A stretch of DNA of 64,000 nt, taken from the NCBI GenBank assembly GCA_024291935.2, contig CM044316.1, positions 3,960,501 to 4,024,500 of the forward strand, in the 5' to 3' direction. The notes below the pieces were generated by a model. It saw only the letters and a list, made by a program, of their open reading frames with translations. It searched no databases and was not told the DNA's origin. This document shows positions 1 through 11,125 of the stretch, one piece after another. Every line of letters starts with the position of its first letter. Position 1 is the stretch's first letter. The stretch comes from Okapia johnstoni (lineage: Eukaryota; Chordata; Mammalia; Artiodactyla; Giraffidae). The position numbers and the translations under genes are program-made.

Positions 1-200
1 GTTAAGACAAAATTGTTACTTGAGACAAAAAAAAAAATTATATAATGATAATGATAAAATTTCAATCTATCAGGAAGAAATAATAATTATAAACATGAAA
101 GCACCTAACAACAAAACCCAAAAATACATTAAGAAAAATGTGATAAATTGAAAGGAGAAATAATTCAACAGTAACTATAGTTTACTATCAAGGAAAGGAG
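1..200 (+). mobile_element. L1 LINE fragment (ORF2 endonuclease region)
   Basis: An A-rich stretch that resembles the ORF2 endonuclease region of mammalian L1, including the part around the 'tataatgataa' and 'aaaggagaaat' words. It is decayed with no open frame, and it runs off the left edge. The family call is by eye; the exact L1 subfamily cannot be given. Confidence 0.5.
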
Positions 201-2212
201 TCAAAAGCTTAGGGAGATGAAAATGTTAGAGTAGATTTATCATTTAAGACCTACTCACCTCCCTAAGCTTTTGGAGGTGGATGTGGTTACCATAATGGAC
301 AGCAGAGTCAAAGTAGCAATCAGGAGGGAAAAAAAAGCAGCAATCAGAAGCGTTTGACTCACCGAGCCCTATGGCATTGACTAGCTGATCATGGCGTTCT
401 TAGAAGTAAAATAGTTGGGAAGCCTACTAAATTCTTACTTGATCTGTTTAAGCAGAAAAGTTCTAGGTCATGTGACTAAAAGTCTAATTTGAATCTTAAA
501 AATGGAGTATCACAGCCCCTCAGTCAATTCTCAGACTTGATCCAGTTCACAAACCCAGAACATATTTAATGAAGAAGAGGCTGAGTCCCCTTGAGGAAGG
601 ACCCAGTACACTACCCAAAATTCTTATGTTAACCTTTCTCCCAATCTTCTCCAATGGAACCTTTGGCCCTTTGCCAAGGTGAACATGCACCAGGCTAAAG
701 GAAATACTTAGGCCTTTCACAGATTACTAGACAATGGCTCTGAACCAACACAAATCTCAGGACATCCAAAACATCACTGTGGTCCATCAGTCAGTGTAGG
801 AACTTATGGAAGTCAAGTTATCAATGGAATTTTATCTGGTTCATTTTCCAGTGGATCCCTGAACTCATCTTGTGTTATATCTCCAGTTCTGGAATGCATA
901 ATTGGAATAGATACACTTAGCAGCTGGAAGAATCCTCACATTTGTTTCCTGACCTATGGAGTGAGAGCTATTATGGTGGGAAAGGTCAAGTGAAAGCCAC
1001 TAGTACTGTCTCTTCCTAATAAAATTGTAAACCAAAAATAATACTGCATTCCCGGAGGGGTGGAAGAGATTAGTGTCACCGTTAAGGACTTGAAAGATGC
1101 AACAGAATGCACATTCCTATTCAGTTCTGCTATTGGGCCTGTGCTGAGGACAGATGGAGCTTGGAGAATGACAGTGGGTTATCACAAGTAATTGGGTAGT
1201 TGACTCCAGTTGCAGCTGCCCTACCAGATGTGGTTTCATTCCTTGAGCAAATAAACACATTCTCAGTATCTGGTATGCAGCTATAGAGGTGGCAAATGCC
1301 TTTTTCTCCATCCTTGTCCAAGACCAGAAGTAGTTTGCTTTCAGCTGGCAAGGCCAGCAATATTCCTTCACTGTCCTATCTCGGGGGTCTCTAGTCATAA
1401 GTCATAATTTAGTTTGTAGGTATCTTGATCAACTTACCCTTTCACAAGATGTCACATTGGTCCATTATATTGATGACATTATGCTGATTGGACCTAGTGA
1501 ACAAGAAGTAGAAATGATTCCAAACTTACTGGTAAGACATTTGTATGTCAGAGGGTAGGAAATAAATTCAGCAAAAATTCAGGGCTCTTCTAGCTCAGCG
1601 ATATTTCTAGAAGTCTTTCTTATATTCAGTTGACCCAAGATTTCTCTTTGGGCCTAGATTCCAGATGATCCTGCAAAATGTGCGATGCCACCAAAAGTGG
1701 ACAGCTGCAAAGCTACAGCCTCTCTGTGACAGCCCTGAAGGACAGCCATGAAGGGGAGTCCTCCGAGTGGGCAGAACTTCAACCAGTGCACTTAGCTGTT
1801 TATTTTGCTTAGAGGGAGAAATGGCCAAATGTATGATTGCACACTGATTCATAGGCTGCAGCCAGTGGTTTTGTTGGATGGTCAGGGATTTGGAAGGAAT
1901 GTAATTGGAATTTTAGGGACTAGAAAGTTTGGGGGAAGACTGTGTGGATAGACCTCCGTGAATGAGAGGGTGGGGAATGTGAAGATATTTGTGTCCCATG
2001 TGAATGTTCATGAAGGCTGAACTCAACAGAGTTGGAGTTTAATAATCAAATGGACAAAGTGACCCATTCTGTGAATACAGGTGAGCTTCTCTCCCCAGCC
2101 ACTCCTGCCACAATGCAATGGACCACATCAACAAGTGACCATGGTGTCAGGGATAGAGGTTACGCACGAGCTCGGCCATATGGACTTCCATTCACTAAGG
2201 CCAGTACAACTA
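200..2212 (+). mobile_element. Endogenous retrovirus ERVL, internal gag-pol region, decayed
   Basis: Remnant of a class III endogenous retrovirus (ERVL type) on the + strand. The clearest landmark is a reverse-transcriptase catalytic motif, Tyr-Ile-Asp-Asp, encoded at 1466-1477. The sequence from about 1980 to 2210 resembles the RNase H/integrase junction of ERVL pol. Stops and frameshifts break every frame, so it has no coding capacity. It is interrupted at about 2213 by a BovB fragment in the opposite orientation; more ERVL sequence resumes after 3189. Confidence 0.65.
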
Positions 2213-2925
2213 TCAGTTCAGTTCAGTCGCTCAGTCATGACTGACTCTGCGACCCCAGGGACTGCACAACACCAGGCTTCTCTGTCCACCACCAACTCCC
2301 AGAGCTCGCTCAAATTCATGTCCATTGAGTCGGCAATGCCATCTAACAATCTCATCCTCTGTCGTCTCCTCCTCCTCCTGCCTTCAATATTTCCCAGCAT
2401 CAGGGTCTTTTCCAATGAGTCAGCTCTTCTCATGAGGTGGCCAAAGTATTGGAGCTTCAGCTTCAGCATCAGTCCTTCCAATGAATATTCAGTATTGATT
2501 TCCTTTAGGACTTGATCTCAAGAGTCTTCTTCAACACTACAGTTCAAAAGCATCAATTCTTCAGTGCTCAGCTTTGTTTATGGTCCAACTCTCACATCTA
2601 TACGTAACTACTGGAAAAGCCATAGCTTTGACTAGACGGACCTTTGTTGGCAAAGTAATGTCTCTGCTTTTTAATATGCTGTCTAGGTTGGTCATAGCTT
2701 TTCTTCCAAGGAGCAAGCATCTTTTAATTTCATGGCTGAAGTCACCATCTGCAGTGATTTTGGAGCCCCCCAAAATAAAGTCTGTCACTGTTTCCATTGT
2801 TTCCCCATCTATTTGCCATGAAGTGATGGGACAGGATGCCATGATCTTTGTTTTCTGAATGTTGAGTTTTAAGCCAACTTTTTCACTCTCCTCTTTCACT
2901 TTCATCAAGAGGCTCTTTAGTTCAA
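2213..2925 (-). mobile_element. BovB LINE 3' fragment inserted in the ERVL
   Basis: RTE-type BovB retrotransposon, 5'-truncated and antisense to the window. Read on the - strand it encodes the C-terminal part of BovB ORF2, downstream of the reverse-transcriptase core, and ends in the 'actgaactga' type tail at 2213. Frameshifts split the coding remnant into several pieces. Confidence 0.85.
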
Positions 2926-3188
2926 AGATCTGCCTGCCAATGTAGGGGACACAAGTTCAGTCCTTGGCCTAGGAAGATTCCACATGCCTCAAGGCAACTA
3001 AGCCTGTGAACCACAACTACTGAGCCTGCATACTGCAACTACAGAAGCCCTTGCACCTACAGCCTGTGCTCCGCAATGAGAGAAGCCACCACAAGCCCAT
3101 GCAATGCAAATAAGAGCAGCATCCACTCACCACAACTAGAGAAAGTCCACGCGCAGCAACAAAGATCCAGCACAACCAAAAATAAATA
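2926..3188 (+). mobile_element. CHR-type tRNA-derived SINE
   Basis: Carries the diagnostic CHR body: repeated 'caactactgagcc', 'gagaagccacc' and 'caactagagaaag' blocks, ending in 'ccaaaaataaataga'. The 5' tRNA-like head is incomplete. It abuts the BovB fragment. Confidence 0.75.
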
Positions 3189-3617
3189 GATAGAATACAT
3201 TAAAGCTATCACCTGTGGGTTTATAGAAAGTCTTGTCTACCATCTTGGAGTTCCATCCAGCATTCTTCTGATTGAGAAGCTCACTGCATAGCAAATGAAA
3301 ATGAAGTGTGGCAAGGAAGTCACTGATCTCACCACATTCCCCATCATCCTGGAGCAGCTGGTTTGATAGAGTTATAGAATGGCCATTTGAAGACTCAGTT
3401 ACAGTACCAGCAAGGTGCAGGGCTGAGGCACGGTTGTCCAGGAGGCTGCATGTGGTCTGAATCTGATAGCCAGGATTCACAGACCCAGGAACCAAAGTAT
3501 GGATATGGGAGTGGCCTCATCCACTATTACCACTAGGGACTCTTAGCAAAATTTTTGCTCCCTGTCATTGTGACCTATGCTCTGCTGGCCTAGAGGTCTT
3601 TATTTCATTTTTGTATT
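3189..3617 (+). mobile_element. ERVL internal region, continuation (3' pol)
   Basis: Resumes the ERVL provirus after the BovB and CHR insertions. It matches the stretch of ERVL between the integrase and the dUTPase-like domain. It is non-coding now, with stops in all frames. Confidence 0.55.
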
Positions 3618-3735
3618 TATTTTTTGGTTGCAGTCGTGTGGCATGTGAGCTCTCAGTTCCCCAACCAGGGATCGAAGCCTCAACCCTGCGCTAGGAGCTC
3701 AGTGTCTTAACCACTAGACCACCAGGGAAGTCCCA
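3618..3735 (-). mobile_element. CHR-type SINE, short form
   Basis: Reverse complement of the short CHR SINE. The + strand shows 'ccaaccagggatcga' and ends in 'ccaccagggaagtcc', the inverted tRNA-like head. It interrupts the ERVL. Confidence 0.8.
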
Positions 3736-3995
3736 AGGTCTTTATTTCAAAGGGAAGAGTGATTAGACTGGGAGAAAAACAATGATTCTATCAAACTGGA
3801 AGTTACAGCTACCTGCCACCTGGCCATTTTGGGTTCCTCAGGCCTCTGAATCAACAGGCAAGGAAGGGGGTTACTGTGCTGGCTGAGATGATGGATCATG
3901 ATGTCCAAGAGGGAAAGTAGCCTGCTAATAATCCACAATGGAAGTAAGGAAGAATATGTCTGGACCACAGGAGATCCATGAAGCATCTATTAGTA
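3736..3995 (+). mobile_element. ERVL internal region, dUTPase-like relic
   Basis: Third ERVL segment. The translated fragments resemble the dUTPase domain that ERVL elements carry at the end of pol, around the conserved glycine-rich and Asp-Pro motifs. The frame is broken, so this is a relic only. Confidence 0.55.
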
Positions 3996-4432
3996 TTGTC
4001 ATTTGTTGTTGTTGTTCAGTCACTAAATGGTGTCCAACTCTTTGAGACCCCATGGACTGCTGCACACCAGGCTTCCCCACCCTTCACCATCTCCCAGAAT
4101 TTGCTCAAATTCATGTCCATTGAGCCAGTGATACCATCCAACTATCTCGTCCCCTGTTGTCCCCTTCTTCTCCTGCCCTCAATCTTTCCCAGCATCAGGG
4201 TCTTTTCCAATGAGTTGGCTCTTTGCCTCAGGTGGCCAAAGTATTGGAGCTTCAGCTTCAGTACCAGTCCTTCCAATGAATATTCAGGATTGATTTCCTT
4301 TAGTTTCCTTTAGACTGGTTTGATCTCCTTGCAATTCAAGGGACTCTCAAGAGTCTTCCCCAACACCACAATTCAAAAGTATCAATTCTTCGACGCTCAG
4401 CCTTCTATATGGTCCAACTCTCACAGGAGTAT
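3996..4432 (-). mobile_element. BovB LINE 3'-end fragment
   Basis: Antisense BovB tail. From the + strand it starts with 'ttgttgttgttcagtcact' and continues into the inverse of the ORF2 C-terminus. It has a small internal duplication ('tttcctttag') near 4300 and is 5'-truncated. Confidence 0.85.
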
Positions 4433-4690
4433 TATCGTGATCGTGTGATTAAGGCAAATAAAGAACCACAACAACCCAGTTCAGTCAAGACTACTAATGG
4501 TTCAGACCCTTCAGGAATGAAGTTTTGTGTCACTCAGTGAGGTAAAGAACCATGATCACTCAGGTGCTTGCTGAGGGCAAAGGAAATATGGAACAGGTAG
4601 TAGAAGAAGGTAGTTAATACCAGCTATGACCACAGGACCAGTTACAGAATTGAGGACTGAAATCGTCATGAGTACTTCTTCCTTTCTAAA
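4433..4690 (+). mobile_element. ERVL internal region, 3' end
   Basis: Last recognisable ERVL internal segment, matching the region just before the 3' LTR. A likely LTR relic of the same family occurs at 5648 after further insertions. Confidence 0.5.
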
Positions 4691-4765
4691 AAAAAATTAT
4701 TTGTTTTTAATTGAGGGATAATTGCTTTACAATATTGTGTTGTTTCTGCCATACCCTTCTTATAT
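4691..4765 (-). mobile_element. L1 3'-end fragment
   Basis: Inverse of the ruminant L1 3' terminus ('taattgagggataattgctttacaat' region). The same terminus appears on the + strand at about 39190. Confidence 0.55.
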
Positions 4766-4861
4766 TTTTTTTTGCTGTGAATGTGTGTGTAATATCTATA
4801 TAGCAAATACCTTTGCTTTCCTCATCTTATCCTCTGACCATGTAATGATATATTTCTTTCT

Positions 4862-5090
4862 TTATTTGACTGTGCCAGGTCTTAGTTCTGGCACACGGAA
4901 TCTTCAAACTTCATTGCTGAATGCTAGATCTTTTATTTAGGATCTTTTACTGTAGCATGTGAACACTTAGCTGTAGCATGTGAATTCTTATTTTCAGCAT
5001 GTGGGACCTAGTTTCCTGACTGGATGGAACACAAGCCCCCAGCATTGGGAGCATAGAGTCTTAACTGCTGGGCCACCTGGGAAGTCCCAA
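4862..5090 (-). mobile_element. CHR-type SINE
   Basis: Inverse CHR SINE body ('gtgccaggtcttag' ... 'ttaactgctgggccacctg' ... 'gggaagtccca'). Confidence 0.75.
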
Positions 5091-5099
5091 CATTCAGTA

Positions 5100-5430
5100 T
5101 ATTGACTTTATAGCACAACGTTTAAGTAGGCCTGAATATTCATTGGAAGGACTGATGCTGAAGCTGAAGCTCCAATACTTTGGCCACCTGATGCGAAGAG
5201 CTGACTCATTTGAAAAGACCCTGATGCTGGGAAAGATTGAGGGCAGGAGGAGAAGAGGACGACAGAAGATGAGATGGCTGGATGGCATCACCGACTCAAT
5301 GGACATGAGTTTGAGTAAACTCCAGAAGTTGGTGATGGACAGGGAGGCCTGGCATGCTGTAGTCCATGGGGTCGCAAAGAGTTGGACATGACTGAGTGAC
5401 TGAACTGAACTTCACTGAACTGAACTTCAC
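5100..5430 (+). mobile_element. BovB LINE 3'-end fragment
   Basis: Sense BovB tail. It encodes the C-terminal ORF2 segment (residues such as [12 protein letters not shown] and [12 protein letters not shown]) and ends with 'tgactgagtgactgaactgaac'. It is 5'-truncated. Confidence 0.85.
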
Positions 5431-5647
5431 ATCATAGTATTTAACTTACAGGATATCAAGGACAAAAGTAAATATCACCTAAGGACTTTGTATTCTCTGC
5501 TAGAAAAAGGGTTAGTACATTTTTATTGTACACAGGAAAGTTGTAATTGTGTTAGGTAAAACTATGACCTGGTTAGCATCTTTTTTTGAAAATTAAGTAT
5601 GGTTTAAGGAGATGTGTATGATTGCCAAGTTGACAAGAGGTGGACTT

Positions 5648-5780
5648 GTGATGGTTAATTTTGGGTGTCAATTTCACTAGGCCATGGTACCCAGATGTTC
5701 AATCAAATATTATTCTAGATCTCTATGAAGGTATTTTTTTTTTTTGGTGAGATTAACATACAAATATTAACACTGAAATG
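5648..5780 (+). mobile_element. MLT2-like LTR fragment (ERVL LTR)
   Basis: Starts with the MLT2-like 'tgtgatggttaatttt' and continues through 'gggtgtcaatttcacta'. It is plausibly the 3' LTR of the ERVL provirus to its left, given orientation and position. Confidence 0.5.
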
Positions 5781-6005
5781 AGTCAGGCCAAGAAGGACAA
5801 ATACCATATGATTCCACTCCTGTGAGATACTGAGAATAGGCAAATTCATAAAGACAGGAATTAGAATGATGATTGCCAGGATATGGGGGAGGGGGAATTG
5901 CAAAAGATGTAGAGCTTCTTTGGGAGATGACAAAAATGTTCTGGAATGAGGTGGTGGTGGTTGTGTAACATTGTGCGTATACAAAAAATCAACGAATTGC
6001 CGTAT
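5781..6005 (+). mobile_element. L1 LINE 3' UTR fragment
   Basis: Matches the recurrent L1 3' segment ('accatatgattccactcctg', 'gattgccagg', 'tgttctggaatgaggtgg'). The same segment recurs at 15290, 18620, 29155, 31820, 34560 and 40600. Confidence 0.65.
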
Positions 6006-6009
6006 TTTT

Positions 6010-6130
6010 TGTGTGTTTTGTTTTTGTTTTGTTTGTCTGTTTTGGTCACACTTGTAGGGTCTTAGTTCGCCAACCAGAGATCAAACCCGTGCCCAGAATC
6101 CTAACCACAGGACCACCAGGGAATTTCCAA
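6010..6130 (-). mobile_element. CHR-type SINE, short form
   Basis: Inverse short CHR SINE, ending on the + strand in 'accaccagggaatttcc'. Confidence 0.75.
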
Positions 6131-6199
6131 TGAATTGTCTACTTTAAATTTTATGCTACAGGATTTTGCCTCAATTTAAAAGTTGCCCCCTCATCAACA

Positions 6200-6440
6200 T
6201 TTTGGAAGTTTAAAATACGTCCTCAAATTCTTTGACACTTCTTTTTGATTGCCCTCCCCTTGAGTGTAACTGGACTTAGTAACCTGCAGCTAATGAATAG
6301 AAGGCATATAGAAGGTGACAGAAGTAACTGCGTGAAGCTGGAGGAACTGGGGATTCTGCCTTGCCCTCTCCTGGTCACTTACTCTAGGTTAAACAAGACA
6401 CCACGTCCTGAGGACCAGGGAGAGGAAACTAAGACCTCTC
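6200..6440 (+). mobile_element. MLT1-like (MaLR) LTR, left part
   Basis: Ancient LTR-like sequence split by the BovB insertion that follows. Its other half lies at 7056-7306. The subfamily is not assigned. Confidence 0.4.
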
Positions 6441-7055
6441 AAGTGGAGACAGACTTTATTTTCTTGGGCTCCAAAATCACTGTGGATGGTAACTGCAGCC
6501 ATGAAATTAAAAGACACTTGCTTCTTGGAAGAAAAGCTACGACAAACCTAGATAGCATACTAAAAAGCAGAGACATCATTTTGCCGACAAAGGTCTGTAT
6601 AGCCAAGGCTGTGGTTTTTCCAGTACTCATGTACAGATGTGAGAGTTGGACCACAAAGAAGGCTGAGCACCAAAGAATCGATGCTTTTGAACTGTGGTGC
6701 TAAAGAAGACTCTTGAGAATCCCTTGGGCTGAAAGGAGATCAAACCAGTCAATCCTAAAGGAAATCAATCCTGAATATTCATTGAAGGGACTGATGCTGA
6801 AGCTGAAGCTCCAACACTTTGGCCACTTGAAGCAAAGAACTGACTTGTTAGAAAAGACCCTGGTGCTGGGAAAGACTGAAGGCAGGAAAAGGGAGCGACA
6901 GAGACTAAGATGGTTAGATGGCATCACCAACTTGATGGACATGAGTTTGAGCAAGCTTCGGGAGATAGGGGAGGACAGAGGAGCCTGGTATGCTACAGTC
7001 CATGAGATGGCAAAAAGTTGGACATGACTGAGCAACTGAGAAACAATAACCATCA
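6441..7055 (+). mobile_element. BovB LINE fragment
   Basis: Sense BovB ORF2 C-terminal region from about 'FIFLGSKITVDG' to the tail 'gactgagcaactgag'. Two overlapping coding remnants, up to 6703 and from 6713, show one frameshift or stop between them. It is non-functional. Confidence 0.85.
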
Positions 7056-7301
7056 GGCAGCATCTGCTGCCACCCATGTGTGGCAGTGAACTCTGCAGCC
7101 TCAGGAGAGTTTCCTTTAGCTCCAGCTCTAGCCAACTTCTTCACCTCAAGCTCCTAAGAGACTCAGAGCCAGAAAAGCCTGGGAAAGCCATGTCCTAATT
7201 CCTGACCTATAGAAACTATGAGATAACAAGTGTTTATTATTTTCATTACTAACTTCGGGTATAATTTGTTACATAGCAATGGATAACTGATACACACATA
7301 T
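7056..7301 (+). mobile_element. MLT1-like (MaLR) LTR, right part
   Basis: Continues the element cut by the BovB. It ends with the MaLR-like 'atgagataacaagtgttt' ... 'taatttgttacatagcaatgg' ... 'aactgataca'. Confidence 0.4.
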
Positions 7302-7311
7302 AAGATATTTA

Positions 7312-7539
7312 CATGTGCATGTGCTCAGTCGCACAGTTGTGTCTGACTCTTGGCAATCCCATGGACTGTAGCCTGCCAGGCTCCCCTGTCCATGGAATTT
7401 TCCAGGCAAGAATACTCGAGTGGGTTGCCATTTCCTATTCCAGGGGATTTTCCTGACCCAGGGATCAAACTCACGTCTTCTGTGTCTCCTGAATTGGCAG
7501 GCAAATTCTTTACCACTGTGACACCTGGGAAGGCCCTGC
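7312..7539 (-). mobile_element. Bov-tA SINE with target-site duplication
   Basis: Complete antisense Bov-tA, including the inverted tRNA-like head ending 'cacctgggaagg'. It is flanked by an exact 10-bp duplication, AAGATATTTA, at 7302-7311 and 7540-7549. This defines the insertion limits. Confidence 0.9.
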
Positions 7540-7609
7540 AAGATATTTAATTGCAGGTTAGTTGGTAAAAGCAAAAGATTCAAAACAACTTAAGTGTTTT
7601 CCACTAATA

Positions 7610-8090
7610 ACAAATGACTTGCCCCAACCTCCGATCGGTGTGTTACTTCCCTAAGGGTAGGTCAGCCCCAGCTGTCATGGTCTGGAAGATATCCTGACTG
7701 AGGTGCCTCAGGAGGGAAGCCAACCCTAGAATGTGGTCTGGAGCAGCTGAACCCCAAGCCCTTCCAGTGCACTTTAGTTTTCTAGCTTTTTTTTCTGGAG
7801 ATGTGGTCACCAGAATTCCAGACCCATGCCTTATCCCTTTTTTCCCTGTCACCCCAAGACCTTCCTTTCCCTTCCTCTGATGAAGCCCTTTTCACGACCA
7901 GAGTTTGTAACTGAGCAGTACCCTAGAGGGCCTTCACAGGACATACCCCACTTCCCACGTCCTTCACCTGCCTCTTGTCTATAGAAATAACTTCAGCCTC
8001 CTAGGCCTTCCCCAAGTTCCAAACAAATTTAATCAGAGAAGTGAGAAAACGTAGCGAGAAAAGAAAACTGTCAAGCAAGATAAAATAGTA
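7610..8090. other. Intergenic, nothing recognised
   Basis: I see no gene or confident repeat here. Open frames are short and lack codon structure. Confidence 0.5.
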
Positions 8091-8129
8091 ACAGTTCAGT
8101 AAACAGATTCAAAAAACTTTAGTTCTTCC

Positions 8130-8536
8130 TCAAGGACTATAGATAATATTCTGAATTTTGTCCTTTGAATTATTTTGCAGATACTGAACCCCCCACCAAG
8201 CAGAAGAAGTTAAGTGCATGCTGCCCACAAGCACACAGACCCCAGACCTGTTGGAACCAGAAGGTTGATGATGTTTACTTCCAGTTACCTCACCACCAGC
8301 CAATGAAAAGAATGTCCACAAGCTGATCACACACCCCAAACTCCCCTCCCTCACTCTATCTTTAAAAACCTTTCCCTTAAAGCCATCAGGGAGTTCAGGC
8401 CTTTTGAGCTCTAGCCGTGTGGACTCCTTGCTTGGCGCCCTGCAATAAATGCTGCACTTCCCTTCATCACAACCCAGTGCCAGTAGATTGGTTTCACTGT
8501 GAGTGGGCAAGTGGACCCAAGTTTGATCCTGTAACA
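8130..8536 (+). mobile_element. Solo LTR of a ruminant class I ERV (BTLTR1-like)
   Basis: LTR-like block with a 'tatctttaaaaac' TATA-type region near 8358 and a polyadenylation signal AATAAA near 8445 in 'gcaataaatgctgc'. It ends in 'ctgtaaca'. No internal retroviral region adjoins it, so it reads as a solo LTR. Confidence 0.6.
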
Positions 8537-8667
8537 CACTGGTTATAATTGTGATTAAATTATTGTCAGTGTGATTTTTGATGTACAGTATCTCTTTGGA
8601 GAGGATGCTGTAGGTGCCTCACTCAGATCTCCTTTACCGGCTGGTGCATCTAGCTCAGCTGTTGCAA

Positions 8668-8725
8668 ATATTCCCTCCATGGGATTTTCCAGGCAAGAGT
8701 ACTGGAGTGGGGTGCCATTCTCCGA
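8668..8725 (-). mobile_element. Bov-tA SINE fragment
   Basis: Short antisense piece with the diagnostic 'ccatgggattttccaggcaa' block, and 'gtactggagtgg'. Confidence 0.65.
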
Positions 8726-9009
8726 GTGGGGAGGTTACGCCTCCCAAAACACACACACTCTAGGCAAGCCCACACCAATGACCAGCTGGCATGGGAAACC
8801 AGCAAAATGAGACCAACTTTGCTGCTCTTCAAACTCGAGGGTCCACCCTAAAGAAGTGGAGGCTTGACTCCAGCTGAGCCCAGTTCCTTGCCTGCTCCTT
8901 CTCTAACTTGTCCTGCATTCTCTTCTCCCTCATTGGTTTCTCCCAAACCCCTCAACCTTGAATCCCTATCTCAGGCTCAGCTTCTTGAGAACCCAACCTA
9001 GGTGGGAGC

Positions 9010-9120
9010 AAAAATCAGTTCTCTGAAGGCAGGAACTGTGTCCATCTCATTCACTGCTGTATGCTCAGGGCCTAACACAAAGCTGGATACACAGTAGGTA
9101 CTCCATAAATGTTCTGGTGG
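9010..9120. repeat. L2 LINE 3'-end relic
   Basis: Matches the L2 3' terminus ('ggcaggaactgtgtccat', 'gtaggtactccataaatgtt'). Ancient mammalian repeat. Confidence 0.6.
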
Positions 9121-9439
9121 TCAAGTTACAAGCCCACATTAGCGCTCGGGGAGAACAGGGAGGAATCCTATTACCATGGTTATAGGGTGAACGGATGACT
9201 AAAGGATCAACATGCTTTGTCAAGATCTTCCATTCTCTGTTATCTCTGGAACGTTTCTCCTGCAAACTCAAGATCCACCAACACCTTCACATGCTTTGAG
9301 GGCCCCTCAGAAAAGAAGGCACGTTGATCTACTTGTTTCTTCTGTTGCTTGTGCTTTGGGTGTCATTTCCAAGAAACCATTGCTAATCCAAGGTCATGGA
9401 GATTAGCTTATGTGTTTTCTTCTAAGGTGCTGAAATTCA

Positions 9440-9770
9440 CTGCAAAGAGATCAAACCAGTCGATCCTAAAGGAAATCAGTCCTGAATGTTCATTGGAAGG
9501 ACTGATGCTGAAGATGAAACGCCAATACTTTGGCCACCTGATGGACAGAACTGACTCACTGGAAAAGACCCTGATGCTGGGAAAGCTGGAAGGCAGTAGG
9601 AGGAGATGACAGAGGATGAGATGGTTGGATGGCATCAACAACTCAATGGACATAAGTTTGAGCAAGCTCTGGGAGTTGGTGATGGACAGGGAAGCCTGGC
9701 GTGCTGCAGTCCAAATGGGGTTGCGAAGAGTCGCACACGACTGAGTGACTGAACTGACTTTCTTCTAAGA
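9440..9770 (+). mobile_element. BovB LINE 3'-end fragment
   Basis: Sense BovB tail from 'aaagagatcaaaccagtc' to 'gactgagtgactgaactgac'. A stop in 'aggagatgacag' breaks the remnant frame. Confidence 0.85.
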
Positions 9771-9955
9771 GTAGTATGATTTTAAATCTTATGTTCAGGT
9801 CTTTGATCTATTTTGACTTAATTTTTGTGTATGGTGTGAAGTAGGGGTCCAACTGCTTTTTTTTTTACACGTGGATATCTAGGATATCCAGTTGTTCTAG
9901 TGCCATTTGCTGAAGAGACTATTCCTTCCCTGTTGAATGGTCTTGGCAGCTGCAT
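9771..9955 (-). mobile_element. L1 LINE fragment, part 1
   Basis: Antisense L1 ORF2 3' sequence, with the typical 'ggtctttgatctattttga' and 'ggggtccaactgc' blocks. The element continues at 10670 and 11354 after later insertions. Confidence 0.6.
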
Positions 9956-10317
9956 GTTTGTATCCCCCCTAAATGTGTATTTGAAGACCTAAGCCCCAAT
10001 ATGATGGTTAGGAAGTGGGGCCTTTGGGAGGTAACTAGAGTTTAATGAATTCATGAGAGTGGCGCTTAATAGTGGGGATTAGTACCCTTATAAGAAGAGA
10101 TACCAGGTTTCTCTGTCTCTCTCTTTCTCTGCCAGGTGAGGACACAGCAAGAAGTCAGCCATCTATAAGCCAGGAAGAGAGCTCTCACCCGGAACTGTCT
10201 TGGCTGGCACCTTGATTTTGGACCTAACAACTTCCAGAACTATGAGAAAGCCTGTTGCTTAAGTCACCCAGTCTTTTGTGATTTTGCTATAGCAGCTCAA
10301 GCAGACTAAAACAGCAC
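9956..10317 (+). mobile_element. MLT1-type MaLR LTR
   Basis: Shows the MLT1 hallmarks 'atgatggttaggaagtgg', 'ggggcctttgggaggtaac', 'acccttataagaagaga' and a terminal 'gcagactaaaaca'. It sits inside the antisense L1. Confidence 0.65.
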
Positions 10318-10338
10318 CCTTGTTAACAATCAATTGAT

Positions 10339-10658
10339 TGGGCTTCCCTGGTGGCTTAGTGGTAAAGAATCATCTTCCAGTGCAGGAGACATGGGTTCGA
10401 TCCGTGATCCAGGAAGATTCCATATGCTGCGGAGCAACTAAACCCAAGCACCACAGCTACCGAGCCTGTGCCCTAGAACCTGTGCTCTGCAACAAGAGAG
10501 GCCACTGCGGTGAGAACCAGAGAGTAGTTCTAGTTCAACTACTTGTAGTTCTAGTGCTCCTCACAACTCGAGAGTACCCCCTGCTCACCGCAACTAAAGA
10601 AAAGCCCGCACAACAATGAAGACCCGGCATGGCCAAAAATAAATAAATCTATTTTTTA
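10339..10658 (+). mobile_element. CHR-type SINE with target-site duplication
   Basis: Full CHR SINE from 'ggcttccctggtggcttag' to 'ccaaaaataaataaatct'. It is flanked by an exact 11-bp duplication, AATCAATTGAT, at 10328-10338 and 10659-10669. Confidence 0.9.
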
Positions 10659-10669
10659 AATCAATTGAT

Positions 10670-11125
10670 CATGATGGAAGGCTTTATTTCTGGATTCCCA
10701 ATTCTATTCCACTGATACATTTGTTTATCCTTATGCAAGTACCATGCTGTCGTGATTACTGTGGCTTTGGAATAGTTTTTGAAATCAGAAAGTGAGGTTT
10801 TCCAACTTTGTTCTTCTATCTCAGGGTGGTTGTTTTGAGGAAGAAATGTCTACTCACGTCCTTAGCCCTTTTAAAATTGACTTATTTGTATTTTTATTAT
10901 CGAGCGGTAAAAAAATTATTTTTCTTTACTAAATGTAAGTCTTTCGTCAACAGTATGATTTGCGCTTGTTTTCTTCCATTCTGGTGGCTGTCTTCTTCAT
11001 TTTCTTGGTGATATCATTTGCAACACAAAACTTTTTAATTATGATGAAGTCTAAATTACCTGGTTTTCCTTTTGTTGCCTTGCTTTTGCCATCATAGCTA
11101 AGTAACTGTTGCCTATTCTAAAGTC
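10670..11125 (-). mobile_element. L1 LINE fragment, part 2
   Basis: Antisense L1 ORF2 sequence ('accatgctgtcgtgattactg', 'gtggctttggaatag'), continuing part 1. Confidence 0.6.

Noticed and set aside
1..10000. UPF1 5' end on the - strand
   Set aside because: Expected by synteny near or beyond the left edge, but no CpG-rich promoter or coding match is visible here.
10339..10420. tRNA-like promoter boxes in SINE heads as tRNA genes
   Set aside because: They are degenerate heads of tRNA-derived SINEs within repeat bodies; no cloverleaf with intact acceptor stem is present.
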